Source: Thermobifida alba
GTDB taxonomy: Bacteria; Actinomycetota; Actinomycetes; Streptosporangiales; Streptosporangiaceae
Length of the DNA stretch: 64,000 bases
Direction: 5' to 3'
Assembly (NCBI RefSeq): GCF_023208015.1
Contig: NZ_CP051627.1
Span: 1,054,001 to 1,118,000, forward strand
Positions 26,909-35,788 of the stretch are shown here, piece by piece; within the stretch, counting starts at the first letter, position 1, and the number at the start of each line of letters is the position of its first letter. The notes under the pieces were generated by a model. It ran no database searches and was not told the DNA's origin. It saw only the letters and a list, made by a program, of their open reading frames with translations. The position numbers and the translations under genes were made by a program.

Positions 26909-28108
26909 ATGGCCACGCCCGTCCGGAAGTGTCCGGTCAGCCACACCGACTTCAACACCAACACCGAGATCTACGGCCACTACGCCATGCTCGACGCCGA
27001 GCGGGAGGCCAGCCGCTTCCGGTTCAACGACACCACTGACCGCGGCTTCCTCATGCTGCAGCGCTACGACGACGTCGTCGAGGGCTTCCAGCACCACGAG
27101 ACGTGGACCACCGAGGTCCGCAGCGCCATCAACCCCGAGCCGGGGGTGCCGCTGCTGCCGCAGGACCTCAACGGCGAGGCCCACGCCAAACTGCGCCGGG
27201 TACTCAACCCGTTCTTCTCCCCGGCCGCCGTGCGCCGCATGACGCCCATGGCCCACGAGCGCTGCGTGGAGCTGATCGAGGAACTCAAACCCAAGGGGGG
27301 CTGCGACTTCGTCGCCGAGTTCGCGATCCGCTACCCCACCGACCTGTTCCTCGCGCTGCTGGGCCTGCCGGTCAGCGACGGCGAGTTCTTCCTGCCCTGG
27401 TCGGAGACGGTCTTCGCGGGCTTCTTCGGGGAGGACCCGGTCAAGGTCGCCGCGGCCAAGAAGAACATCATGGAGTACTTCGACCAGGCCGTCCGGGAGC
27501 GCCGCGCCAATCCGCGCGACCCCAAGGAGGACATGGTCTCCCGCCTGGTCGAGGCCCGCATCGACGGCGAGCCGATCTCCCACGAGGACATCCTCACCAT
27601 CTGCCTGACGCTGATGCTCGCCGGACTCGACACCACCCGCAGCGCGCTCGGCTACATCTACGCCCACCTGGCCCGCAACGACGCCGACCGGCAGGCCATC
27701 ATCGACCACCCCGACCTGGCTCCCAAGGCGGTCGAGGAGTTCCTGCGGATGTACCCGCTGGTGTTCCAGGCGGGCCGGGAGGTCCAGGAGCCCACCGAGT
27801 TCCACGGCGTCGACCTGCGGCCCGGCGACGTGGTGTGGCTGGGCATCGCCCAGGCCAACCGCGACCCGCGCAAGTTCCCCGAACCCGACCGGTTCGTCCT
27901 GGACCGCAAGGGCGTCAACCAGCACATCGCCTTCGGCGCCGGCCCGCACCGCTGCCTGGGCATGCACCTGGCCCGCCTGGAACTGCAGATCGTGCTGCGC
28001 GAGTGGCACGAGCGCATCCCCCACTACCGCATCAAGGAGGGGACGCAGCTGGTCGAGCGCGGCGGACAGCTGACCCTGACCACGCTGCCCCTCGAATGGG
28101 AGGTCTGA
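26909..28108 (+). CDS. Cytochrome P450
   Basis: A 399-residue soluble bacterial P450. The oxygen-binding I-helix motif is AGLDTT (residues 238-243), the ExxR pair is E277/R280, and the heme loop is FGAGPHRCLG with Cys349 as the heme ligand. It would hydroxylate a small hydrophobic or carboxylate substrate. The start follows AGGAGG, 12 bases after the TRAP permease, and the ferredoxin gene follows five bases downstream. Transport, hydroxylation and CoA transfer are therefore co-expressed. CYP family and substrate are not assignable here. Confidence 0.94.
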   Translation: MATPVRKCPVSHTDFNTNTEIYGHYAMLDAEREASRFRFNDTTDRGFLMLQRYDDVVEGFQHHETWTTEVRSAINPEPGVPLLPQDLNGEAHAKLRRVLNPFFSPAAVRRMTPMAHERCVELIEELKPKGGCDFVAEFAIRYPTDLFLALLGLPVSDGEFFLPWSETVFAGFFGEDPVKVAAAKKNIMEYFDQAVRERRANPRDPKEDMVSRLVEARIDGEPISHEDILTICLTLMLAGLDTTRSALGYIYAHLARNDADRQAIIDHPDLAPKAVEEFLRMYPLVFQAGREVQEPTEFHGVDLRPGDVVWLGIAQANRDPRKFPEPDRFVLDRKGVNQHIAFGAGPHRCLGMHLARLELQIVLREWHERIPHYRIKEGTQLVERGGQLTLTTLPLEWEV

Positions 28109-28113
28109 GACAC

Positions 28114-28329
28114 GTGCGTATCTCCATCGACGCCGCCAAGTGCATGGGCCACGGCCGCTGCTACGCGGTCGCCCCCGACCTGCTCTCCGACGACGAGCAG
28201 GGCTTCGTCGCCCAGAGCGGCCAGACCCTGGAGGTTCCCGAGAACCTGCGCGACCAGGCCCGCGAGGCCGTCGACGCCTGCCCCGAGTCGGCGATCTCCC
28301 TGCCGGAGACCACGACCGCCGATGCTTGA
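28114..28329 (+). CDS. [3Fe-4S] ferredoxin, P450 partner
   Basis: A 71-residue ferredoxin. The cluster motif is CMGHGRC (about residues 11-17) with a distant CPES; a His stands where a fourth Cys would be in 4Fe-4S proteins, the usual mark of P450-linked 3Fe-4S ferredoxins. It would pass electrons to the P450 encoded five bases upstream. It starts with GTG and ends inside the start of the next gene. Confidence 0.92.
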   Translation: MRISIDAAKCMGHGRCYAVAPDLLSDDEQGFVAQSGQTLEVPENLRDQAREAVDACPESAISLPETTTADA

Positions 28330-29551
28330 ACACCTCCGCGTCCTCGACCTGACCGACGAGCGGGGACTGCTGTGCGGCCGGCTGCTCGCCGACCTGGGAG
28401 CGGACGTGGTCCAACTGGAACCCCTCACCGGCTCCGGTGCGCGGTCGGCCCCGCCGACCGCGCACGGCGGGACCGGTCCGTCGATGTTCTGGGAGACCTT
28501 CGCCGCCAACAAACGCGGCGTCGCCCTGGACCTCGACAGCGACGAGGGACTGGCCGCCGCACGTGAACTGGCCGGCCGCGCCGACATCGTGGTGACCTCG
28601 CTGCCCGCGGCCTGGCTGCGGGAGCGCGGCCTGGACCCCGACACGCTGCGCGCCGCCCACCCGCACCTGGTCTACACGGTGATCAGCGCGTTCGGCTGGT
28701 CCGGCCCCAAGGCCGACTACGCCGACTGCGACCTCGTCGTCTGGGCGGCGGGCGGCCCGCTGGACCCGCACCGCGACGAGGAGCGCCCGCCGCTGCGCAT
28801 CAGCGTCCCCCAGGCGTTCCTGCACGCCTCCGCCGACGCCGCGGCGGGCGCCCTGATCGCGGTCCTGGGCCGCGCGGCGACCGGGCGGGGGCAGGTCGTC
28901 GACGTCTCCGCGCAGGCGAGCCTGGGCACCGCCACCCTCGCGCGGGTGCTCGCCCACGCGGTGGGCGACGCCCAGCCGGAGTGGCACCGCCAGCCCGTGG
29001 CCGGCAAGGACCAGAGCGGCAGCGGCGCGGCCACCCCCAACCGCCTCAAGAAGTGGCGGTGCGCCGACGGCATGGTGGAACTCCACCTGTCCATGGGACC
29101 GGCCTCCGGCGAGTTCACCAACCGCCTCTTCGCCTGGCTGCGCTCCGAGGGCGCGGTCAGCGACCGCATCGCCGCCTGGGACTGGAAGACGCTGCCCCAG
29201 CGCATCGCCGCGGGCGAGATCACCGACGCCGACCTGGACGAGGCGCGCGCCGCGGTCGGCGGCTTCCTCGCCACCCTCACCAAGGAGCAGGTGCTCCAGG
29301 CCGCCATGGAGCACCGGCTGCTGTGCATGGCGATCTACGACATGGGCGACATCGCCGCCAGCCCGCACCTGGCCGAACGCGACTACTGGGCGCAGGTCGA
29401 CATCGACGGCGTCGCCGTCCGCATCCCCAGCGCGATCGCCCGCGTCGGCGGAGGCGCACAGCCCGGCGTGCGGCGCCGAGCCCCCCGCCTCGGCGAGCAC
29501 ACCGCCGAGGTCCTCGCCGACTGGCTGACCACGACGGAGGTGAACGGATGA
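28322..29551 (+). CDS. Class III (CaiB/BaiF) CoA-transferase, first copy
   Basis: A 409-residue member of the CaiB/BaiF family, which moves CoA between carboxylates. It opens with LRVLDLTDERGLLCGRLLADLGADVVQLEP, has FAANKRGVALDLDSDEG, and SADAAAGALIAVLGR, where the Asp fits the catalytic Asp position. It overlaps the ferredoxin stop and the next CoA-transferase start. Divergent tandem copies like these often form one heteromeric enzyme, as for benzylsuccinate CoA-transferase. Confidence 0.88.
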   Translation: MLEHLRVLDLTDERGLLCGRLLADLGADVVQLEPLTGSGARSAPPTAHGGTGPSMFWETFAANKRGVALDLDSDEGLAAARELAGRADIVVTSLPAAWLRERGLDPDTLRAAHPHLVYTVISAFGWSGPKADYADCDLVVWAAGGPLDPHRDEERPPLRISVPQAFLHASADAAAGALIAVLGRAATGRGQVVDVSAQASLGTATLARVLAHAVGDAQPEWHRQPVAGKDQSGSGAATPNRLKKWRCADGMVELHLSMGPASGEFTNRLFAWLRSEGAVSDRIAAWDWKTLPQRIAAGEITDADLDEARAAVGGFLATLTKEQVLQAAMEHRLLCMAIYDMGDIAASPHLAERDYWAQVDIDGVAVRIPSAIARVGGGAQPGVRRRAPRLGEHTAEVLADWLTTTEVNG

Positions 29552-30768
29552 CCCGGCCGCTGGCCGACCTGAAGGTCCTGGACCTGTCCTGGGTGGTGGC
29601 CGGACCGCTGATCGGACGGGCCCTCGCCGACTTCGGGGCGCAAGTGGTGCGCGTGGAGTCCAGCCGCCGCGTGGAGACCGCCCGCCTCATGCAGCCCTTC
29701 CACCGGGGCGAGGCGGGCGTGGAGAACTCCGCGCTGTACGGCAACTGCAACGCCGGGAAACTCGGGATGACCGTCGACCTGAAGACCGAGGAGGGGCGCG
29801 GGATCGTCCGCGACCTCGCGCGCTGGGCCGACGTGGTCGTCGAGTCCTTCTCCCCCGGGCAGATGGCCAAGTGGGGGCTGGACTACGCCGAACTGGCCCG
29901 CGACAACCCCTCGCTCATCATGCTCAGCACGTCGATCGCGGGCCAGTCCGGGCCGTGGGCGGCACTCGCCGGCTACGGCAACGTCGGCGCGTCGCTGAGC
30001 GGGTTCCAGAACCTCGTCGGCTGGGAGGACCGGCAGCCGATGGGCCCGTTCGGCCCCTACACCGACTACGTCGGCCCGCGGCTGGCCCTGGTGACGCTGC
30101 TCGCCGCGGTCGAGCACCGCCGCCGCACCGGGCAGGGGCGCCATATCGACGTCGCGCAGGTGGAGGCCGGGATCTTCTTCCTGTCCCCGCAGGTGGCCCA
30201 CCACGGCTTCGACGGCACCGTCGCCCGGCGCCGCGGCAACCGCGACGAGGTGTTCGCGCCGCACGGCGTCTACCCGTGCCTGGCCGAGGACGGCCGGGAC
30301 CGCTTCGTCGCCCTGGCCGCACGCGACGACGCGGAGTGGGTCCGGCTGGCCGAGGCCATGGGCCGCGCCGACCTGGCCGAACGCGCCGACCTGCGCACCG
30401 CCGAACAGCGGCGCGCCCGCGCCGACCTGCTCGACGAGCAGATCGCGCGGTGGACCTCCGGCCGGCGCGCCGAGGACGTCGAACGGTGCCTGCAGGCGGT
30501 TGGCGTGCCCGCGCACCGCTCCGCCTCCAGCGCCGACTTCGTCGCCGACGAACAGCTCGCCCACCGCGGCCACGTCGTGCGGCTGCCGCACCCGCTGCAC
30601 GGCGAGACGGTGGTGGAGGGGCCGCGCTACCTGCTTTCGGACACGCCCGGCGAGGTCACCCGAGCGGCGCCGACGCTGGGCCAGGACAACGAGTACGTGC
30701 TGCGCGACATCCTCGGCTACCCCGCCGAGCGGATCGCGCAGCTGGTGAAGGACGGAGTGCTGGTATGA
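29548..30768 (+). CDS. Class III (CaiB/BaiF) CoA-transferase, second copy
   Basis: A 406-residue CaiB/BaiF protein. It has LKVLDLSWVVAGPLIGRALADFGAQVVRVE, GNCNAGKLGMTVDLKTEEGR, and GPYTDYVGPR with the likely catalytic Asp near residue 173, followed by GRHIDVAQVEAG. The ATG overlaps the previous stop (ATGA) and the stop overlaps the next start. It is divergent in sequence from the neighbour copy, which argues for a two-subunit enzyme rather than a recent duplication. Confidence 0.9.
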   Translation: MTRPLADLKVLDLSWVVAGPLIGRALADFGAQVVRVESSRRVETARLMQPFHRGEAGVENSALYGNCNAGKLGMTVDLKTEEGRGIVRDLARWADVVVESFSPGQMAKWGLDYAELARDNPSLIMLSTSIAGQSGPWAALAGYGNVGASLSGFQNLVGWEDRQPMGPFGPYTDYVGPRLALVTLLAAVEHRRRTGQGRHIDVAQVEAGIFFLSPQVAHHGFDGTVARRRGNRDEVFAPHGVYPCLAEDGRDRFVALAARDDAEWVRLAEAMGRADLAERADLRTAEQRRARADLLDEQIARWTSGRRAEDVERCLQAVGVPAHRSASSADFVADEQLAHRGHVVRLPHPLHGETVVEGPRYLLSDTPGEVTRAAPTLGQDNEYVLRDILGYPAERIAQLVKDGVLV

Positions 30769-31361
30769 CCGGCAGTAGGCGGACCGAGGACTGGAAGGCC
30801 GAGTGGCAGCCCGTCATCGACGCGGTGGGCCGCGACTTCTCCTCGGGGCAGACCGTCTTCGGGGCCGACCCGGTCGAACGCGGAGCGATCCGCCGCTACC
30901 TGGAGCCGCTGGAGTTCGACTGTGCGCTGCACACCGACCCCGAGGCGGCCCGCGCCGCGGGCTTCGACGACGTCACCATGCCCTACACCGGGGTCCTCAC
31001 CTGGACGATCCCGCCGATGTGGCGTCCCGGCGAGGTGCTGTTCGACAGCGACGAACGCGACGCCCAACCGGTGCGCACGCCCATCAACAACCAGGACATG
31101 CCCCTGGGCCCGAAGACCACCGGATTCTTCGGCACCGACATCGACATCGACTTCGTCCGCCCGGTCGTGGCGGGGGAGCGCATCGGCCGCCGCGGCAACC
31201 GGCTGCTGTCGTGCGTGCCCAAGGAGACCTCGGTCGGCCGCGGCGCCTTCCTGAAGTGGGAGAGCGACGTGGTGACCGAGAGCGGCGAGGTCGTCGCGCG
31301 GATCCGCATCGGCACCTACGCCTACGTGCCCAAGAACGAGACCGAGGCGAGTGATGACTGA
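30765..31361 (+). CDS. MaoC-type N-terminal hot-dog (FAS1-like dehydratase) protein
   Basis: A 198-residue protein resembling the N-terminal hot-dog domain of MaoC/FAS1-like dehydratases. Visible segments are ADPVERGAIRRYLEPLEFD, DVTMPYTGVLTWTIPPMW and IDFVRPVVAGERI. This half usually shapes the acyl-CoA tunnel and lacks catalytic residues; the catalytic half would be the next gene. The pair resembles the split hydratases of steroid side-chain and 3-hydroxypropionate pathways. Translationally coupled on both sides. Confidence 0.82.
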   Translation: MTGSRRTEDWKAEWQPVIDAVGRDFSSGQTVFGADPVERGAIRRYLEPLEFDCALHTDPEAARAAGFDDVTMPYTGVLTWTIPPMWRPGEVLFDSDERDAQPVRTPINNQDMPLGPKTTGFFGTDIDIDFVRPVVAGERIGRRGNRLLSCVPKETSVGRGAFLKWESDVVTESGEVVARIRIGTYAYVPKNETEASDD

Positions 31362-31812
31362 CACCGCAGCGCGGCAGCGCTACTTCGAGGACGTGGCGGT
31401 CGGCGAGGAGCTGCCGAGCGTCGCCTACCCGCTGAACGTCTACCGGCTGGTGATGGCGGCGGGGTCCAACCGCGACTTCAACTCCATCCACCACAACACC
31501 GAGTACGCGCGCCGCACCGGCGCCAAGGAGATGTACGCCAACACCTCCTTCCTGCTGAGCACCTGGGAGCGGTGCGTGCGCGACTGGATCGGCCCCGCCG
31601 GGACGATCCGCAGCATCCGCGGCTTCCGGATGCGGTCGTTCAACTACGTCGGCGACACCCTGCGCGTCCACGCCAGCGTCGCCGACGCCCGCGTCGAGGA
31701 CGGCGCGGGCGTGGTCGAGATCGCGATCAGGGGCGAGAACTCGTCCGGGGTCAGCGTCGGGCCGGGCACCGTGGAGGTCACGCTGCCGCGGCGCGGAGAG
31801 GAGCAGGAGTGA
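31354..31812 (+). CDS. MaoC-like enoyl-CoA hydratase
   Basis: A 152-residue single hot-dog protein. The hydratase-2 segment appears as AAGSNRDFNSIHHNTEYARRTGAKEMYANT, with the Asp and His of the D-x4-H motif at about residues 41 and 46. RGFRMRSFNYVGDTLRVHASV completes the fold. It should hydrate a 2-enoyl-CoA together with the N-terminal-type protein encoded upstream. A GTG at 31351 is an alternative start. Confidence 0.87.
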   Translation: MTDTAARQRYFEDVAVGEELPSVAYPLNVYRLVMAAGSNRDFNSIHHNTEYARRTGAKEMYANTSFLLSTWERCVRDWIGPAGTIRSIRGFRMRSFNYVGDTLRVHASVADARVEDGAGVVEIAIRGENSSGVSVGPGTVEVTLPRRGEEQE

Positions 31813-32978
31813 ACGTCACCCCCACCGCCATCGCCGGACTCGGCATGACCGAACTGGGCAGGGTCTACGGGCGCACCCCCGCCCAGTTCGCGCTGGAGGC
31901 CGTCACCCGGGCCGCCGCCGACGCGGGCCTGACCCTGGACGACATCGACGGACTGCTGGTCAACCCCGGCGTCAACAACGACACCGACCTGCGGTTGCAG
32001 TCCACCCTGCAGCTGCGCGACCTGCGGCTGCTGTCGACCGTCCAGGGCTTCGGGTCCTCGGCGATCCAGATGGTGCAGTACGCGTCGATGGCGATCTCCG
32101 CCGGGATGGCGGACGTGGTCGCGTGCGTCTACGCCGACGCGCCCCTGAAGGAGGGCAAGGGCAGCGGCGCCGCCTACGCGGGCGGCGGCCGCGCGCTCAG
32201 CGGGGTGGAGTCCCTGCCCGCCGCCGCGGGACTGAAGTCCGCCCCGGCCCGCTACGCCGTCGCGGCCCGCCGCCACATGGAGACCTACGGCACCACCAGC
32301 GAGCAGCTGGGCGCGATCGCGGTCGCCGCCCGCGCCTGGGCGGCGATGAACCCGTTGGCGCAGATGCGGGAGCCGATCACCCTGGAGGACCACCAGAACT
32401 CGCGGATGATCGCCGACCCGCTGCGGCTGCTCGACTGCTGCCTGGTCAGCAACGGCGCCATCGCGGTCATCGTCACCAGCGCCGAGCGCGCCGCCGACCT
32501 GGCCCAGCCGCCGGTGCACGTGTGGGGCTGGGGGCAGTCGCACCCCGGCTACGCCAACCACCGCGGCAGCGACTTCGGCCTGGTCAGCGGCGCCGCCCAG
32601 GCGGGCCCGGCGGCGCTGAAGATGGCCGGGGTCACCGTCGACGACATCGACATCCGCGAGATCTACGACTGCTTCACCTACACCACCCTGATCACCCTGG
32701 AGGACTACGGGTTCTGCGCCAAGGGCGAGGGCGGGGAGTTCGTGGCCAGCGGCGCGCTGGCCCCCGGCGGCAGCCACCCCACCAACACCGGCGGCGGCGA
32801 ACTGTCGTCGTACTACATGTGGGGGATGACCCCGCTGTCGGAGGCGGTGATCCAGGCGCGCGGCCAGGGCGGGCAGCGCCAGGTCGCCAAGAACGACCTC
32901 ATCATGGTGAGCGGCAACGGCGGGGTCCTCGACTTCCACGCCACGCTCATCGTCAGCCCGCACGCCAGGACCGCATGA
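31809..32978 (+). CDS. Thiolase-fold protein, probable acyl-CoA retro-aldolase (Ltp2-like)
   Basis: A 389-residue thiolase-superfamily/lipid-transfer-like protein. The fold is clear (IAGLGMTELG, RAAADAGLTLDDIDGLLV, TNTGGGELSSYYMWG). The catalytic residues of thiolases are absent: GFGSS (80-84) has no nucleophile Cys, the GHP histidine position reads SYYMWG (Tyr335/Tyr336), and the C-terminal Cys is Ser368. Ltp2 steroid side-chain aldolases are thiolase relatives that use tyrosines and need a DUF35 partner; a DUF35 gene follows here. I infer C-C cleavage of a 3-hydroxy- or beta-branched acyl-CoA rather than thiolysis. Confidence 0.82.
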   Translation: MNVTPTAIAGLGMTELGRVYGRTPAQFALEAVTRAAADAGLTLDDIDGLLVNPGVNNDTDLRLQSTLQLRDLRLLSTVQGFGSSAIQMVQYASMAISAGMADVVACVYADAPLKEGKGSGAAYAGGGRALSGVESLPAAAGLKSAPARYAVAARRHMETYGTTSEQLGAIAVAARAWAAMNPLAQMREPITLEDHQNSRMIADPLRLLDCCLVSNGAIAVIVTSAERAADLAQPPVHVWGWGQSHPGYANHRGSDFGLVSGAAQAGPAALKMAGVTVDDIDIREIYDCFTYTTLITLEDYGFCAKGEGGEFVASGALAPGGSHPTNTGGGELSSYYMWGMTPLSEAVIQARGQGGQRQVAKNDLIMVSGNGGVLDFHATLIVSPHARTA

Positions 32979-32992
32979 GCATGGGAGCCGAG

Positions 32993-33397
32993 ATGAGTCT
33001 GACCCCCGTCGTCCGCGACGAGTACTCCGCCCCGTTCTTCGACGGCGCCGCACGGGGCGAGCTGATGCTGCGCTACTCGCCGAGCAGCGGCGCCTGGTCG
33101 CCGCCGGAGGCCCGGGTGTGCGCGACGTCGCGGGCCGCCGACCTGGAGTGGCGCGCCGCCTCCGGGGAGGGGGCGCTGGTCAGCTGGACGGTCATCCCGG
33201 GGCGCTCCCGGGGCGGCCGTCCCGCGGCCGACACGGTCGTGGGGATCGTGGAGACGGCGGAGGGACCGTGGCTGACGCTGCGGATCGTCAACGCCGAGGA
33301 GGTGGCCCCCGCCGCGGGCGCCGCGGTGCGGGTGGAGTTCGTCCGCCCCGAGGGCGGGGAGTCCGTCCCGGTGGCGCGGCTCGTCGCCGGGTCCTGA
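32993..33397 (+). CDS. DUF35 OB-fold protein, partner of the aldolase
   Basis: A protein of about 134 residues. The C-terminal part (GALVSWTVIPG, TVVGIVETAEGPWLTLRIV, GAAVRVEFVRPEG) fits the DUF35 OB fold that binds acyl-CoA. The usual N-terminal zinc ribbon is reduced to one Cys (ARVCATS), so metal binding is unlikely. ATG 32993 was chosen for the GGGAG before it; an ATG at 32975 overlapping the upstream stop would add six residues. Such proteins stabilise Ltp2-type aldolases. Confidence 0.8.
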   Translation: MSLTPVVRDEYSAPFFDGAARGELMLRYSPSSGAWSPPEARVCATSRAADLEWRAASGEGALVSWTVIPGRSRGGRPAADTVVGIVETAEGPWLTLRIVNAEEVAPAAGAAVRVEFVRPEGGESVPVARLVAGS

Positions 33398-33458
33398 GCG
33401 GCCCGCGACCGCCGGGACCAGCTGTTTCGCTGTTGTCTGTGTGGGAGGGAGAATCACG

Positions 33459-34754
33459 GTGTTTGCAACGGGGAGGACGGGACGCGCAAGGCCGCTGCGG
33501 GCCGCGGCGCTGCTGGCGGCCGCGGCGCTCGTGGCCACCGGGTGCGCCGAGGGCGGCTCCGGCGGCAACGGCGGCGGCGGGCGGTCCGTCGACTACGGCG
33601 CCTCCAAGGAGGAGTACGCCGCCGCGCTGGCGGACATGGCGCCGGTGACGCTGACCCTGCAGAGCACCGCCCCCAAGGGGGCGGCCACGGGGCGGCGCTT
33701 CGAGGAGTACGCCGCGGCGGTGGAGGAGTGGTCCGACGGCAAGATCACCTTCGAGATCGTCTTCTCCAACGCGATCGCCCCCGCCAACGAGGTCGACGAC
33801 GCGCTCGCCGACGGCCGGCTCGACGTCGGCTCGGTCATGCCGTCCCTGGAGCCCGCGGAGTTCCCCGCCAACAACGTCATGTGGGACGTGAGCTTCGTCG
33901 GCCGCCAGACCCCCGTCGACGGCCTGCTGCAGTGGCACGGCGCGGTGCTGGAGGCCGCGGTCCAGGAGGACGCCCTCTACCAGGAGTTCGAGGAACGGGG
34001 CATGAAGCTGCTGCTGCCCGCGTTCCAGTCCGGCGCCATCGCCTACTCCTGCACCAGTGAGCGCGCCGACCTGGACGCGTTGGACGGCGCCACGATCGCC
34101 TCGCAGAGCCGGGTGCAGAACGACCAGGTCCGGGCGCTGGGCATGCAGCCGTCGACGGTCAACTACACCGAGATGTTCGAGAGCCTGGAGCGGGGCGTGG
34201 TCGACTGCACCCTCGGCACGTTCACCGTCGCCGCCCTCAACGGCTACATCCCCTCCGCCCCCTACTTCGTCGTCGACCCCGAGGTCGGCTTCGGCAACGC
34301 GGGCGGGTCGATCGCGATCAGCCTCAACACCTGGGAGTCGCTTCCGCTGGCCGCCCAGCAGCTGCTGTACGACCGGCTGGACGTGCTGCTGGCGGTGAAC
34401 TACGAGGCCACCTGGGACAACATCGCCGACAGCCTGCAGCAGGTGGAGGAGAACGACGGCGCGGTGCTGCCGCTGGCCGGGGACGCGCGCGAGGCGCTGG
34501 CCGCCTACAACGAGCAGGCCCTGGTCGAGGCCGCGGACAGCGCGGCGATCGGCGACGGCGAGGCGTTCGTCGCCACCCTCGAACAGGCCCTGGAGGAGTG
34601 GACGGACAAGGTCGAGCAGACCGCCCCGGGGCTCGACGTCGGATACGACGAGTTCCTGGAGTGGTACGAGCAGGACCAGCCCGACCTGCAGGCCTACTTC
34701 GACCAGCTGTGGAGCGACGCGATGCAGCAGCGCCGCCCCGGCAACGACGCCTGA
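33459..34754 (+). CDS. Second TRAP substrate-binding lipoprotein (DctP family), orphan
   Basis: A 431-residue lipoprotein, the same length as the DctP at 23429 and clearly paralogous (VDYGASKEEYAAALADM, EWSDGKITFEIVFSNAI, DDALADGRLDVGSVMP). The lipobox is LVATGC. The GTG at 33459 follows GGGAGGGAG. No dctQ or dctM follows, so it must share the permeases encoded at 24823-26896 or act as a sensor. Two binding proteins bracket the P450/CoA-transferase/aldolase genes, which suggests uptake of two related substrates. Confidence 0.88.
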   Translation: MFATGRTGRARPLRAAALLAAAALVATGCAEGGSGGNGGGGRSVDYGASKEEYAAALADMAPVTLTLQSTAPKGAATGRRFEEYAAAVEEWSDGKITFEIVFSNAIAPANEVDDALADGRLDVGSVMPSLEPAEFPANNVMWDVSFVGRQTPVDGLLQWHGAVLEAAVQEDALYQEFEERGMKLLLPAFQSGAIAYSCTSERADLDALDGATIASQSRVQNDQVRALGMQPSTVNYTEMFESLERGVVDCTLGTFTVAALNGYIPSAPYFVVDPEVGFGNAGGSIAISLNTWESLPLAAQQLLYDRLDVLLAVNYEATWDNIADSLQQVEENDGAVLPLAGDAREALAAYNEQALVEAADSAAIGDGEAFVATLEQALEEWTDKVEQTAPGLDVGYDEFLEWYEQDQPDLQAYFDQLWSDAMQQRRPGNDA

Positions 34755-34766
34755 GCACGGCGCGGC

Positions 34767-34804
34767 GGCCGGTCCCCCGCCCCGCACGGGGCGGGGGACC
34801 GGCC
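34767..34804. terminator. Hairpin between convergent genes
   Basis: A perfect 17-bp stem (GGCCGGTCCCCCGCCCC with its complement, loop GCAC) follows the orphan DctP and faces the minus-strand hydrolase ending at 34838. Confidence 0.8.
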
Positions 34805-34837
34805 CCGGCGAGAAGGGGCCGGTCCCCGGGGCCCGCG

Positions 34838-35761
34838 CTAGCCGCGGGCGGTCAGGGCACGCAGCGCGGCGACCAGGTCGTCGACGGCCGCGCGCGCGGC
34901 GGGCACGACCCGGGTGAAGCGGAAGAAGCCGTGGACGAGGGACGGGTACTCCGCGAGCGTGGCGTCGACCCCGGCCGCGCGCAGCCGTTCGGCGTAGGCG
35001 ACGCCCTCGTCGCGCAGCGGGTCGTGCCCGGCGACGACGACGTGGGCGGGCGGCAGCCCGGCCAGGTCGTCGCGCAGCGGGGAGGCGGTCGGCAGGTCCC
35101 GTCGTGCGACGTCGGGCAGGTAGTGGTCCCAGAACCAGCGCATCGCCGCGGCCCCGATGGGGAAGGCCGCGGCGTGGGTCCGGTAGGAGCCGCGGGTGAA
35201 GTCGTGGTCGGTCACCGGATAGACGAGCAGTTGGAAGTCCAGCCGCGGCCCGTGTTCGTCGCGGGCGCGCAGGGTGCAGGCCGCGGCGAGGTTGCCGCCA
35301 GCGCTGTCCCCGCCCACCCCCAGCGGTCCGTTCCCGGCGATCTCGGCGGCGACGTGCCGCAGCGCGGCGTAGGCGTCGTCCAGGGGGGTGGGGAAGGGGT
35401 GTTCGGGGGCGAGCCGGTAGTCGACGCTCACCACGGTCCAGTCGAGCCGGTCGGCGATGAAACGGCACAGTTCGTCGCAGTAGTCGAGGTCACCGGTGAC
35501 CCAGCCGCCGCCGTGCAGGTAGACGAGTGTGGCCTGCGGCGCGCGGTGGGGGGAGTAGACGCGCGCGCCGATCGTGCCGTCGGCCACGGGAATGCGGATG
35601 TCGTCGACCGAGCGCAGTTCGGGGCCGTCGGCGCAGGAGCCGTGGCCCGCGGCCACGCGGGCACGGGCCTCGGCCGGGGTGAGGGTGTGCAGGGGAGGGG
35701 CCGCCACGGCGGCCGCGGCGGCGGCCAGGGTGGCGATCGCGGGGTCCACGGGGGCGGGCAT
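34838..35761 (-). CDS. Alpha/beta hydrolase, hormone-sensitive-lipase family
   Basis: A 307-residue esterase. The oxyanion motif is HGGGW (about residue 82), the nucleophile elbow GDSAGG (about 147), with the Asp in AGHDPLRDEG and the His in SLVHGFF. Such enzymes hydrolyse short-chain or bulky esters. The ATG at 35761 follows GGAGG; an upstream ATG at 35788 lacks a ribosome site. It diverges from the flavin reductase at 35906 over an AT-rich promoter and could act on the ester made by the Baeyer-Villiger enzyme encoded at 39293-40921 (inference). Confidence 0.9.
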   Translation of the reverse strand: MPAPVDPAIATLAAAAAAVAAPPLHTLTPAEARARVAAGHGSCADGPELRSVDDIRIPVADGTIGARVYSPHRAPQATLVYLHGGGWVTGDLDYCDELCRFIADRLDWTVVSVDYRLAPEHPFPTPLDDAYAALRHVAAEIAGNGPLGVGGDSAGGNLAAACTLRARDEHGPRLDFQLLVYPVTDHDFTRGSYRTHAAAFPIGAAAMRWFWDHYLPDVARRDLPTASPLRDDLAGLPPAHVVVAGHDPLRDEGVAYAERLRAAGVDATLAEYPSLVHGFFRFTRVVPAARAAVDDLVAALRALTARG

Positions 35762-35788
35762 CGAACCTCCGGGGGGTGGAGACGTCAT

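Noticed and set aside
25205-29500. A minus-strand open frame of more than 1,400 codons
   Set aside because: It lies opposite the TRAP permease, P450, ferredoxin and CoA-transferase genes, whose motifs are unmistakable. High GC leaves few stops on the other strand.
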